64,000 bases of DNA from positions 45,086-109,085 of the forward strand of contig CAYRSB010000004.1 in the NCBI GenBank assembly GCA_964426875.1, written 5' to 3'. Of this stretch, positions 43,949 to 53,442 are shown piece after piece (positions within the stretch are counted from its first letter, which is position 1; every line of letters begins with the position of its first letter). The translations under genes and the position numbers were made by a program. Source of the stretch: Caldatribacterium sp964426875. GTDB lineage: Bacteria > Atribacterota > Atribacteria > Atribacterales > Caldatribacteriaceae. Under the pieces are notes generated by a model, which ran no database searches, was not told the origin of the DNA, and was given only the letters and a program-made list of their open reading frames with translations.

Positions 43949-44290
43949 TTAGCCCAGAAGGCGGGCAAGGTCTTCCTCACCAAAGCCAAAGTAGTGCCCT
44001 ATTTCATGAAGGATAACCTCTTTCACCTTTTGCCGAAATTCTGCATCCTGGGGCGCTACTCTCCGAATATTCTGGACATAGATCACGATTCGATCCGGCA
44101 GAGTGAAGGTGTATCCCAAGCCTCTTTTGGGGAGTGGTACTCCGTGGTAGAGCCCAAGGATAAACCTTTGATAGCCTTCTGCTCTCTCCTGGACGATAAA
44201 CTCCACATTCTCGAGCTTCTCCCGTAAATGCGGGGGAAGGACGTCGAGGACTTCCTGTAGAACCGAAGCGATGATTTCCTCTTCTTTCAC
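43949..44290 (-). CDS. Zincin-like metallopeptidase (DUF1025)
   Basis: A 113-residue small peptidase-like protein of the PF06262 family. The zinc motif HEIGHYFGFGEEDL lies at the C-terminus. It starts with GTG and a GCAGGGA site. The substrate is unknown. It lies near the ferredoxin and follows the creatinase-like gene. Confidence 0.85.
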   Translation of the reverse strand: MKEEEIIASVLQEVLDVLPPHLREKLENVEFIVQERAEGYQRFILGLYHGVPLPKRGLGYTFTLPDRIVIYVQNIRRVAPQDAEFRQKVKEVILHEIGHYFGFGEEDLARLLG

Positions 44291-44321
44291 TATTCCCTGC
44301 CCCCATGTCGGTTTTAAACTA

Positions 44322-45497
44322 TTACAAGAATCCTCTAAAGTTCAATAATTTCACTCGGGACGTCCGAGAACACCTCGCATCCATCCTCGGTGACCTGGAA
44401 GCCAACCTCCCAGCGGAAACCATACCCTTAGCAGTGAAGAAGGTGTCTGCCATGAAGGCCATATTCTTCTTGGGCTGATACTTTGAGTTTCTCTCCACCC
44501 AGGGCTTTTCCACCTCCAGTATCCCGGTACCATGGCAGGGCCCGTAGAGGTAGTTTGCTGCATATCCATGGTCTTTGAAGTACTCGTAGAACTTTATGGC
44601 GATGTTCCCTGCCTCCTCCCCTTCCCGAATCCACTCCAAGGTTTTGCGATGGGCATCAAGACCAAACTGGATTCTCCTCCTCAGCTCGCCGGGCATCTTT
44701 CCGAAAAACACCGGTCGACCGATGGAGGAGGCATACCCTCCAAACCTGGCTCCCACACAGAGCTGGATCACTTCGCCTTCCTTGAGCCTCTCACTTCTGG
44801 CCCGGTTGATGGCACTCTTTGTCTTTCTTCCTCCAAAGACGTAGTTGGGGAAAGCTTCCGACTCTGCCCCATAGCGGTACATGGCTTCATGGAGTACACC
44901 CACGACTTCGGTCTCCCTCATTCCGGGCTTCATGACCTTGAGGGCGTCCTCTAGGGCTAGGGCACTGATGCGATTGGCCTCCCTCATGAGGGCAATCTCA
45001 TCCTCAGATTTTATCATCCTCGTTTCGGCGATGATCCACTCCGCCCGGACGATTTCTCCTTTGGGACCCAGAGCCTCTCTGATACCCTCAAAGACCGGCA
45101 TGGGGAGAATGGCATAATCGCCAAGGGTAAGCCTTGCGATTCCCTTTCCCCTGGAGACCTCATCGAAAACATCCCTGAAGGTGAAGAGCCCAGGCTCTGG
45201 GTACTCCGGTTCGGCCGATTCCCGATAGGCAAGGAGCTTTCGGATATTTTTGATCTTACTCCTCTCTCGGGCAAAGGGCTCCGACTCAGGACCGATGAGG
45301 AGTACAGGCTCATCCTCTCTGGGAATGAGAACTCCGGCGCTCTCAAAGACCGGCCAGTAGTCACTGAGATAGCGTACGTTGCCCTGGTCTGCTTCGTTGG
45401 AGTACACAAGATAAGCATCAAAGTTGTGCTCAATCAACTTCTCCTGGATTTTTCTGACCCTCTCTTGGAACTCACTTTGTGGTATCCCCCTGGGCAC
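44322..45497 (-). CDS. M24 (creatinase/prolidase-like) protein, frameshifted near the end
   Basis: A pita-bread fold protein. The creatinase N-domain covers residues about 1-140, and the catalytic C-domain contains GPCHGTGILEVEKPW. The two metal-binding aspartates of the active peptidases are replaced: LCVGARFGGYASSIGRP stands for the usual DxG...GYxSD. This fits metal-independent creatinase-like proteins. After MAFMADTFFTAKG the frame is wrong: the shifted frame reads GFRWEVGFQVTEDGCEVFSD and stops at 44335, which matches the family end. So one base is missing near 44425. The start is GTG at 45497 without an obvious ribosome site. Confidence 0.75.
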   Translation of the reverse strand: MPRGIPQSEFQERVRKIQEKLIEHNFDAYLVYSNEADQGNVRYLSDYWPVFESAGVLIPREDEPVLLIGPESEPFARERSKIKNIRKLLAYRESAEPEYPEPGLFTFRDVFDEVSRGKGIARLTLGDYAILPMPVFEGIREALGPKGEIVRAEWIIAETRMIKSEDEIALMREANRISALALEDALKVMKPGMRETEVVGVLHEAMYRYGAESEAFPNYVFGGRKTKSAINRARSERLKEGEVIQLCVGARFGGYASSIGRPVFFGKMPGELRRRIQFGLDAHRKTLEWIREGEEAGNIAIKFYEYFKDHGYAANYLYGPCHGTGILEVEKPWVERNSKYQPKKNMAFMADTFFTAKGMVSAGRLASRSPRMDARCSRTSRVKLLNFRGFL

Positions 45498-45730
45498 AAC
45501 ATTTCTGCCACGAGACCTTACACCTCCTCCGGGTGCTCTTGTAGTACAATACCCACTTTACCACATTTCTGACTGTGAAGCTCTCTCAAAAACCGCTTGC
45601 AAATCCCCGGCTGACAGAGGGATTTCGGAAACAGGCAAGTACACCCTGCAGTGATAAATAAGTACGTTGCTCTTACCCGTAGCTGAGTTTTCCGGCAAGC
45701 GCAAAGGAGAGTTTCATCCTGAGATGGTTC

Positions 45731-45779
45731 AAAAACAAAAGCCCTGCAGGACCAAGATCCTGAAGGACACCTGCAGGGC
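45731..45779 (-). terminator. Intrinsic terminator after the broken sugar operon
   Basis: On the - strand GCCCTGCAGG pairs with CCTGCAGGGC, further strengthened by inner GTCC/GG bases, and the stem is followed by TTTTGTTTTTG. It ends the transcript that carries the FucI-like, solute-binding and permease pseudogenes. Confidence 0.85.
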
Positions 45780-45791
45780 CTGGGGTTCGTC

Positions 45792-47193
45792 CTATGGCAG
45801 TATCGCCCTGACGCCGGTTATTTCGCAAAAGTCCACCAAGGTTGGGTAGAGATCCTCTCCATAGCCGAGACAGGCATATTCGTTGGTCCATGCCTGTAAG
45901 AGTTTTTCTATGTCTCCATGCACTGTCACAAAACCGTGGGGCCAGAATGGAATCCCACACTCTTCCAGTCTCGACTGGATTTGCCCCGCAGGGGGTTCAA
46001 AGATCGAGACTCTTGCTATAACCATGATAAATTCTCCGTTTACCCTTCCAAGCCAGGCGATGACCCCCTCACCCACCTTACATACCGCCCTCACCGCGAG
46101 GCCACCTGTCTTCCCCTCAGTGGGGATTCCGTGCTGGGCAAACCCGGCAGGACCGACCTTGCCTGCCAGGGACGGAGGAATAGCACCATCTCCTATGATT
46201 TTGATCTCCTTGTTCTTTTTGTCCACATGCTGAAGATCGCCGTAGTATACCCTTTCCTTGCTGAGTTTCGTGAGGAGAAAAGTGGTCAATGCGGTATTAA
46301 AATCACCCAGCGTCGAAGTGGGAATGCCGTCCTCCAGCATCATCGACTGGGCGAAGCAGGTAGCGCAGTAGTCGTCCCCCAGTCCCGGGAAAGATTGGAT
46401 AGTGTAGAAATCCCACTTCTCCTTCTCAACGATTTTTTTAATCGCCAAGTACAACCTCATGGAGCGCTCGTTGGCAATGCTTTCCTCCGGAAGGGTTCCA
46501 AATAGCTCCATAAGTCGAGGTTTAAGGGCTTCGATTTCATCTGTAGTGATGCTCTCTGCTGTGCGGATTAATTCGGTCGTATCCCTTGTATCGATGTCAA
46601 TACCGAATACCCTCATCCACTGGGAAGGATCAGCTACACCCACCGCTTGCCCCATACCTCTTCCGCCAAGTGCCCCGATGGTAGCCATATTCAGCAGGTT
46701 TTTGAGGTGTGCCGCCCTGCAGTGGCTCACTATCTTGTCAAGTTCGGCCGAATCATCAGCAGAACCGTAAACAAATCTGTGAGGAATGCCGACCTCCATC
46801 ATGGCCCCGTGCATAACCAGTCCCCCGACGGTGCGCCAGCCCTGCGACCCAGGATGGGTCCAGAGCAGGATTCCCTTGCCGGTCAGGGAATAGTCGCGGA
46901 CGGCTGCAATGAGGTGAGCTGCCCAAACCCAGGTCCCTGAGAAGAGAATGACTCCATCGATATCCTCTCAGTGCTTCATCTCCCGCAGGGCTACCTTGGC
47001 CTCTTCCTTGGTAGCAATAACGACGGGATACTCTACTAATTCTTATACCTCTTTCCCGCAGGGCCTCCTTTGAACGATTGATAATTGCCTCGTCGATGAA
47101 GAGGTTGCCCATAGGATCTCGCAATCCATCCTTGTGGACTCCAAAGACAATAAACCCACAATAAACCCCATTCGAGGAACGATCATGCAACAC
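45792..47193 (-). pseudogene. FucI/AraA-family sugar isomerase, broken
   Basis: The 3' part (from 46814) is an intact 340-residue C-terminal half with the isomerase motifs FYTIQSFPGLGDDYCATCFAQ and DFNTALTTF; its start lies in GGLVMHGAMMEVG. Upstream the same frame continues as GVILFSGTWVWAAH but is interrupted by TGA at 46968-46970. Farther up, near 47035, a one-base shift separates it from the N-terminal part (47193 to about 47040, reading DEAIINRSKEALRERGIRI). The TGA fits a C-to-T change of CGA (Arg). So two lesions in one gene. Confidence 0.8.
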
Positions 47194-47219
47194 CTCCGGC
47201 TTCTATTTTTACGTGTTTC

Positions 47220-48474
47220 TTACTCGAAGTGTCGCTTTATGGCCTCATAGAGATCTTTGAGCGCTTGTTCTAGCGTTTTCGCCCCGGAGAGAGCATTTTG
47301 AACTTCTATTTGCTGAGCAACTGCCCACTCGTCAAACCAGAGCAGCTTCGGGTGGCCTCTGGCATAGAGGGCCTGCTCTCCAAAGTATTTCCAGTAAGGA
47401 TACAGAGCCAATAAATCTGGATCGGTGAACAATTCCTTCCATATAGGAAGAACTCCTATTTCCAGACAACGTTACTTTTCCCTTTCGGGAGAAGTCGTGT
47501 ATTCAATGTATTTCCAGGCTGCTTCCTTGTTCTTGGAAGTAACGGGAATGGCTAAAGCCTCAGGAAGGATGAGAGTTGCTTGAAACTCTTCGCGAGCTGC
47601 CGGAATCCATTCGGCTACTTCAACTTCGCCGACTATTTTGGAAACGGAAGGGTCATTCGAATAAGCGTATACACCAGGCCAGGCTTGCAGGAAGAAAGCC
47701 GTTTCACCGTTATAAAAGACGTTGGCAGCCATTTCGTAGTTTGCGGTGATCGAGGCAGGGTCAACGGTTTTTTTCCTTGTTGACTGCATCTACCATGAAA
47801 GAGAGAGCATCGATCGCAGGCTTTTCGAGAAAGGTCGGTTTCCCGTCCTCGGTGAACAGATTCGATCCAAAGCTATAGCAGAAGAAGGTAAACTCGTTGG
47901 TCAACGTCTGACTCTGTTCCCAGGCTCCAATATAGCCATACTTTATGATGTTTGCTGCCTGCATCTTTTTGGTCTGCTCGGTAAACTCATCCCAGGTCTT
48001 TGGTGGAGCAGCGATACCGGCCAATTCTAACTTCTTCTTGTTGTACATGAAAAACCTGGTATCGTTATTCCAAACCACTCCGTAAAGATGTCCATCCTTG
48101 CTAAAAGTGCTCACAAGCCCAGGTAACATTCTGTCGATGGTTTCTCGATCGATGAATTCATCGAGGGGTATTATCCAGCCAGCGGATAAAAACTTTGCCG
48201 GCCAGACATTATCGAATTCTATAACATCGTAAGCACTTCCTCCCGACGCCATTTCCGTCAAAACTTTATCTGCCACTCTTTCCCAGGCCATCTGTATGAG
48301 TTCTACCTTGATACCGGTTTCCTTTTCGAACTCTCGGGTCTGTCTCTCCCAAACTCCCTTTATATCCATCTCGTGACGTGGCATAATCACGGTTATCGAT
48401 TGTTCGGCCCACACCCGGCTCCCAAGAAGGAGCAAGCCGACAAGTACCACTACCCACATTATTCTCCTTTCCAT
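47220..48474 (-). pseudogene. Sugar ABC solute-binding protein, broken
   Basis: An extracellular solute-binding protein of the maltose/sn-glycerol type. A signal peptide (RRIMWVVVLVGLLLLGSRVWAE) and the N-lobe are intact to about 47775. There a run of seven A (six expected on the coding strand) shifts the frame; the C-lobe continues as TVDPASITANYEMAANVFYN to 47475. An in-frame TAA (47472-47474), compatible with CAA, stops it, and the same frame then continues (GVLPIWKELFTDPDLLALYP) to 47220. Two lesions. Confidence 0.85.
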
Positions 48475-48576
48475 TGCTCTTCCCCCTTTCTTGTTTTTTC
48501 TACACTTTGCCTCTCACTGCGGTCACGAACCCTCAAAAAAATCAAATTTTCTTCTCTCACCCCCATTCTTTTCAAA

Positions 48577-49416
48577 CTAACCCTTCACTGCTCCTGCCGT
48601 TAGACCCTGCACAATGTATCGCTGGAAGACGAGGGCAAGAACCACGGGGGGTAAACTGGCTAAAACCCCTCCTGCACTCATCAGTACATAGTCTTCCCCG
48701 AATTTGCTGCTGAATTCCTCAACCAGAACGGAAAGCGTTTTTGAACTCAAAGTCGAAGAGAAAAATCAGGGCATAGAAGAATTCGTTCCAGGCGATGATA
48801 AAGGCAAATATAGAGGTGGCTGCTATGCCGGGAAACACCAAAGGAAGGATTATCCTGAACAGCACTCCTATGCGAGAACAACCGTCGATGCGGGCAGCCT
48901 CTTCCAGCTCAACGGGTACAGAACGAAAGTGCCCGATCATAAGCCAGACCACCAGGGGTAAAACAAAGGAGTTATAGGTGAGCACAAGTGCAAGCTTTGT
49001 GTCAAGAAGGCCCAATCCTCTAATAATGAGATACAGAGGAATAATAAGGGCAATCGGGGGAAGGAGCTGCGGAATAATAACAAGGAAATTCAGAGATCTC
49101 GACCTTCAAATCGAAACCGCGTCAGACTGTATGCAGCAAGAGAACCAACGAAAACCGAAATGAATGCTACCATCAAAGCCACAGCCAGGCTATTTAAGAC
49201 GGCGAGCTTAAACTGTGAGGCTGCATCGGTCACCCCTACTCCTCCCCTAAAAAGACGGGAGTAACTCTCAAAGGTCGGTTTTGGAGGGAAAAAGGACAAT
49301 GGTACTTTGGTCAAATCTGCCTTTGTGGAAATACTGGAGATGAACAACCAAAGATACGGAGACAACACTACGGCAACCAGAACGAGAACTGCTATGTAAA
49401 GAAGTATCTTAGTCAT
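48577..49416 (-). pseudogene. Sugar ABC permease (second), broken
   Basis: A carbohydrate ABC permease of the MalG type. The N-terminal part (ATG 49416, GAAGGGGG upstream) is in frame to about 49090, where two extra bases interrupt RFRFEGRDL. The next piece has the EAA loop EEAARIDGCSRIGVLFRIILPLVFPG. An extra T in a five-T run near 48765 shifts the frame again, and the correct frame ends at 48577 (LTAGAVKG). So two frameshifts in one gene. Confidence 0.85.
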
Positions 49417-49444
49417 TGTCCCCCTTCTTCCAGAAAGCACGTGC

Positions 49445-50336
49445 TTAAACTTCCTCCTCTCGAGGTTGCCTAAAACCTAAAAGATAGGGAATCCCAAGCA
49501 AAAGAGCAATCCCTACTATAAGATAAGCTATTGCACTCCCATAACTCATCCGGAAGAACTTGAAGCTGTTCAGGTAAGCGAGGTAGCTCAATACCATAGT
49601 CCCTCCTGCGGGACCACCACGAGTGACTATGTATATAAGATCGAACTCCCGAATTGCCCAGACGGTCTTAATGATAAACAAGATAAAAATCATCGGTTTC
49701 AAAAGGGGCAAAGTAATATACCTGAACCTCTGCCAAGCGGTAGCGCCGTCTACCGAAGCAGCCTCATAAAGTTCTCCAGGAATTACCTCCAAGGCCGCAA
49801 GAAGCATCAGGACACCGACCGGGGTCTCCTTCCATATGTTGGCAAGCATCACAAAATGAAGGGCGCGCCAGGCATCCCCAAGCCAGACCTGGTATTTGTC
49901 TATGAGCCCCGTCTTGAAAAGCAAGGCATTCAGTAGTCCGAAATTAGCGTTGTAAATCCACTTCCACATGATTCCGTTGACCACTGTGGGAAGGGCCCAA
50001 GGGAGTATGACGATACCCCTTACAAAGCCTCTCCCGTAGAATTTCTGTCTGAGGAGCAGGGCGATTGCCATACCCACCAGAATTTCCACGGATACGGTTA
50101 GACCTGCAAAGTAGACAGTTTTCGAAACACTACTCCAGAATTGCCTGTTCACAAGAGCTTCAAGGTAGTTTCCCAGACCCACAAAGGGCCTTGTGCCGGG
50201 GCGAGTTAGGTTTAAGTCGAACAGGCTAACGTAGAAGGAATAACCGAGCAGGTACAGCAGAAGTCCAAAAATAAGAACTAAAGCAGGTGCAAGGAGTAGA
50301 AAGATAACAACCCCTCTCCCATAAGGAAGAAATCAT
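49445..50336 (-). pseudogene. Sugar ABC permease (first), broken near the start
   Basis: A MalF-type permease. The frame from 50182 down to 49445 is intact (245 residues) and includes the EAA loop YEAASVDGATAWQRFRYITLPLLKP. Upstream it stays open as VVIFLLLAPALVLIFG without a start codon. An ATG at 50336 (GAGGAA upstream) begins MISSLWER and would join in frame if a four-G run near 50322 had three. The promoter upstream is intact. Confidence 0.8.
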
Positions 50337-50382
50337 GGTTTACTTCCTCTAACCGATGCCTCAAGCGAGGGCTTCTTTTGGA

Positions 50383-50411
50383 ATGATAACACAGTAAGGG
50401 ATTCCCGTCAA
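50383..50411 (-). promoter_or_regulatory. Promoter of the broken sugar operon
   Basis: On the - strand TTGACG (50406-50411) and TATCAT (50383-50388) are 17 nt apart, about 45 nt before the permease ATG. No operator was identified. Confidence 0.7.
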
Positions 50412-50517
50412 CGATAGAGGGCTTTTTGACGGCCCAAGCGAGCTCGGAAAAAACGGCAAGTCCGTGGCTCTTAAAAATCCTGGCCAAAGAAGAGGCCTCA
50501 AATCCTTGAAAAAACCC

Positions 50518-50594
<77 letters not shown>

Positions 50595-50693
50595 GCCTGA
50601 CTGTATTTTACTTACTCCCCCTCTCTTGTGCAATACCTTGGGAAAGAGTAAACCGGGCAAGTATCCTGAGAAACACAAATTTACCGGCTCTGC

Positions 50694-50722
50694 TTGACTC
50701 ACCTCTTGTTTCATAGTATATT
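50694..50722 (+). promoter_or_regulatory. Promoter of tRNA-Lys
   Basis: TTGACT (50694-50699) and TATATT (50717-50722) are separated by 17 nt, 13 nt before the tRNA 5' end. Confidence 0.75.
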
Positions 50723-50735
50723 CTTTTTGCTCGGT

Positions 50736-50811
50736 GGGCCGTTAGCTCAGCAGGTAGAGCACCGGACTTTTAATCCGGGTGTCGCAGGTTCGATTCCTGC
50801 ACGGCTCACCA
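50736..50811 (+). tRNA. tRNA-Lys (anticodon TTT)
   Basis: A 76-nt cloverleaf: acceptor GGGCCGT/ACGGCTC (one G-U pair), anticodon loop CTTTTAA (TTT), T arm AGGTTCGATTCCT and encoded CCA. Confidence 0.95.
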
Positions 50812-51097
50812 GGAGAAAAACAAGACTTCGAACTGTCTCTCTTTGCTGGGTTTTTCTGAGCTTCCGGATTACCCCTTTTTGTTTCCTCTTTCAATTCTCG
50901 AACCTGGTGCCTCATAAAAAGAAATCCCGGGATGGAAATCCACCCTGAAGAGCCATGTGTTGAAGATACGGCATTGCCCAAAGTGTTTTTCTATCGGCAG
51001 ATAGAGGAGCCTGGGAGTAAGAGAGAAGAAGCATTATGTGTCGAGGAAAAACGTGTTCTAACGAACTTAGAGCTCTTGCGCATCTTGAGGTTCTTTT

Positions 51098-51701
51098 GTG
51101 GATGTTGTGTCTCATCCCCTGGTTATGCTGGTAATAGCTTTTTTGTTGGGCCACTTTTTCTTTGCGCGGGATTTTTACACCCAACTTGGTTTTTTGATTG
51201 GTGCGACAGTTCCGGTGGGAGTTGCCTCTATCATTTGGACCTCAGTTACGGGTGGTAATACCGCTTTAGCCTTAGCAACGGTAACCTTAGACACCATCCT
51301 TACTCCGCAACTTGCTCTGTAGGGTGACTCTGCCCAGTATTGTGGGTGTGTTTTTGACCAGCTTCATGAACGATGGTTGCCAGTGTTTCGCTCGTTCAAG
51401 TGGTGGCCTCACTTTCTAACTAACGCAGCGAGAGTAGCACCTGAAGTGCGATGGGATTTTGGGGTATATTGGTTCTTCGGTATTGCCCAAGCGCGAGTGG
51501 GGTACCAGGATAGCTGTAGTCTACAATGTGGGCATGCGCAACCTCAGTTTTGCGCTGGTGCTTGCCATTTCTTATCTTCCTCCTCTTTCGGCTGTGCCTT
51601 TGACCCTGCTCATGCTGTATCAACAACCTTTGGCAGCATTTGTGAGTCACCCCATGGCGAAAAACACAGCAAATGGAGTGGCACGATATTCTTTGTACTA
51701 A
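51098..51701 (+). pseudogene. Broken BASS-type (bile acid:sodium symporter family) transporter
   Basis: The first part (51098-51322) reads HPLVMLVIAFLLGHFF and GATVPVGVASIIWTSVTGGNTALAL, then stops. Other frames carry on: PSIVGVFLTSFMNDG near 51330, and the last part (51459-51701) reads VVYNVGMRNLSFALVLAI followed by YLPPLSAVPLTLLMLYQQPLAAF. These match the conserved middle and end of BASS transporters in order. At least two frameshifts are needed, and no N-terminal half is seen. Confidence 0.65.
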
Positions 51702-51814
51702 CCACGATTTCTTTATGAATCTTGAGTCCCAATCTTGTATGGACGCTCACACATATGGAGAGGAACCCTGAGACGAACCTAACTACCGGAATACCTTTTA
51801 GGGTCATGCCCGTC

Positions 51815-52621
51815 TCAGGGCTCTCCGAGAAAATCGGAAACCCGATCGGCGCTTTCTTGAAGAAGGGCAAGAAGTTTTGGGTAAATACTGGGATTCGCCG
51901 CAAGGACATCCCCTAAAAAGAGAGAGAAGGGCTTCCCCGAGGGATGGGTGACTATTGCCCCCGCCTCCCGAGCTATAAGAACCCCTGCCGCCAGGTCCCA
52001 AGGTGAGAGGGCATACTCCCAATAACCATCAATAATCCCTGCCGCAAGGTAGCACAGGTTCAGACTCGCACTTCCCAGGACACGGATATCGGTGTGCCGA
52101 ATGATTACTCTGAGGTCCTCAATCACCCTGGGGAACGTCTTTTGGGCATAGGGAACGCCGGTGACAAGCACGCTTCCCTCAACGGAAACAACATCTGAAA
52201 CCCAAACCCTCTCGTTATTCCAAAAGGCCCCCTCTCCTGCCCTGGCAGTGAATACATCCTCCCGCAGAGGATCGTACACAACACCCACCCGGGGTCTATC
52301 ATCCTCCCAGTATCCTAAGGAAACAGCAAAAAGGGGTATACCCCGTGCGAAGTTGAATGTCCCATCAAGGGGGTCTACATAAAAGGCTCTCGAGTGAGAC
52401 ACCAATCTCCCACCCTCTTCCTCTACAATGGGGATATGAGGGAAGGTGCTCTGAAGGACGGAAACGATGGCCTTCTGTGCCTCGTGATCGGCTATTGTTA
52501 CGAGGTCATAGGAGACACTCTTTTGAACAACCCGAAGGTTTTTACTTCGGAAATATGCCCTGACGACTTTGCCTCCCTCGAGGGCCGCGGAGACCATCGC
52601 CTCAAGAAGGTCATTATTCAT
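51815..52621 (-). CDS. Inositol monophosphatase family protein
   Basis: A 268-residue Mg-dependent phosphatase of the IMPase/FBPase/CysQ superfamily. Metal sites are visible in IVEEEGG (residues about 67-71), DPLDGTFN (83-90) and a C-terminal SPWDLAAG. The sugar-alcohol or sugar phosphate substrate is not determined. It is the last gene of the sugar operon and overlaps the BtpA gene by 8 nt. A long-looped inverted repeat (CCCTGAGACG / CGTCTCAGGG) overlaps its stop and could end the transcript. Confidence 0.88.
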   Translation of the reverse strand: MNNDLLEAMVSAALEGGKVVRAYFRSKNLRVVQKSVSYDLVTIADHEAQKAIVSVLQSTFPHIPIVEEEGGRLVSHSRAFYVDPLDGTFNFARGIPLFAVSLGYWEDDRPRVGVVYDPLREDVFTARAGEGAFWNNERVWVSDVVSVEGSVLVTGVPYAQKTFPRVIEDLRVIIRHTDIRVLGSASLNLCYLAAGIIDGYWEYALSPWDLAAGVLIAREAGAIVTHPSGKPFSLFLGDVLAANPSIYPKLLALLQESADRVSDFLGEP

Positions 52622-53438
52622 GTTTCCGAGACCGTAGAGACTTAACCTTCTCCATAAAGGCCTTTACACGTCTCTCATCGACAGGGTTTTCAAAGACCCC
52701 GTCATACTTAAAGGTCGTGCCAACAATTGCCCCATCGGCAATGCTCAGTTGCTCTTCTACGTTCTCAAGACGCACACCCGTATTGGCAAAGACAGGGACA
52801 TCGGACACAGCCTCTTTCACCCGCTTAAGAATCTGGACATCCGTTGCTACACCTGCAATCAAACCCGAAACGCAGAGGGCATCGGGACGGGCATTGAAGA
52901 CTGTCGATCGGGCAATATCCACAATATCCCGGTCGGCCAAGTACCGTGCTGCCTCCGGCACGATGTTGAAGAAGAGTTTCACCTTCTCTGCGCCTATGGC
53001 ACACTGATGGCGGACCGTAGCCCCACAGTTTGTGTTCCAGAGACCGAAATCGCTGGCATAGACCCCGGTGAAAATCTCCCGCACGAACTTCGCTCCGGTA
53101 GCTGCAGCGAGGTCGAGAGAAGCCACCGGGTCCCAGAGAACGTTCACCCCAAAGGGTACCTTTATGTCATCCATGAGTTCTCCGATGACCCGTGCCATCG
53201 CTGCCACGGTAACTGTTTCTACTCGGGTCATGTAAGGGAAACTGAACTCGTTGGAGAACATAACCGCATCGACTCCACCATTCTGGAGAGCCGTAAGATC
53301 TCGGCGAGCCTGCTCGATGACTTTGGCCATTCCTCCTTCCCGGTCGTAGCCTGGGTCTCCAGGCAGAGCGCGCAGGTGACACATGGCAATAATAGGTTTC
53401 TCATAACCAAAAACGTCCTTCAACCAGCTCGTACTCAT
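52614..53438 (-). CDS. BtpA/SgcQ family TIM-barrel protein
   Basis: A 274-residue protein of the BtpA/SgcQ family, a TIM barrel without a settled reaction. It has the family's MCHLRALPGDPGY opening, EIFTGVYASDFGLWNTN and the C-terminal ADGAIVGTTFKYDGVFENPVD segment. In E. coli the relative sgcQ is in a sugar-utilisation locus, which fits its place here between an FGGY kinase and an IMPase-like gene. AGGA precedes the ATG. Confidence 0.85.
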   Translation of the reverse strand: MSTSWLKDVFGYEKPIIAMCHLRALPGDPGYDREGGMAKVIEQARRDLTALQNGGVDAVMFSNEFSFPYMTRVETVTVAAMARVIGELMDDIKVPFGVNVLWDPVASLDLAAATGAKFVREIFTGVYASDFGLWNTNCGATVRHQCAIGAEKVKLFFNIVPEAARYLADRDIVDIARSTVFNARPDALCVSGLIAGVATDVQILKRVKEAVSDVPVFANTGVRLENVEEQLSIADGAIVGTTFKYDGVFENPVDERRVKAFMEKVKSLRSRKHE

Positions 53439-53442
53439 AAGA

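Noticed and set aside
46968..46970. TGA in the isomerase as selenocysteine
   Set aside because: No selenocysteine is known at this position in the family, no SECIS-like hairpin was seen right after it, and the same gene also carries a frameshift.
44322..50336. All frameshifts as sequencing errors
   Set aside because: Several are at homopolymers and could be errors, but two stop codons are substitutions and one change is a two-base insertion, and the core genes show almost none.
51766..51820. Terminator after the IMPase-like gene
   Set aside because: The CCCTGAGACG/CGTCTCAGGG stem overlaps the stop codon and has a 35-nt loop without a T tract, so it is mentioned only in the gene entry.
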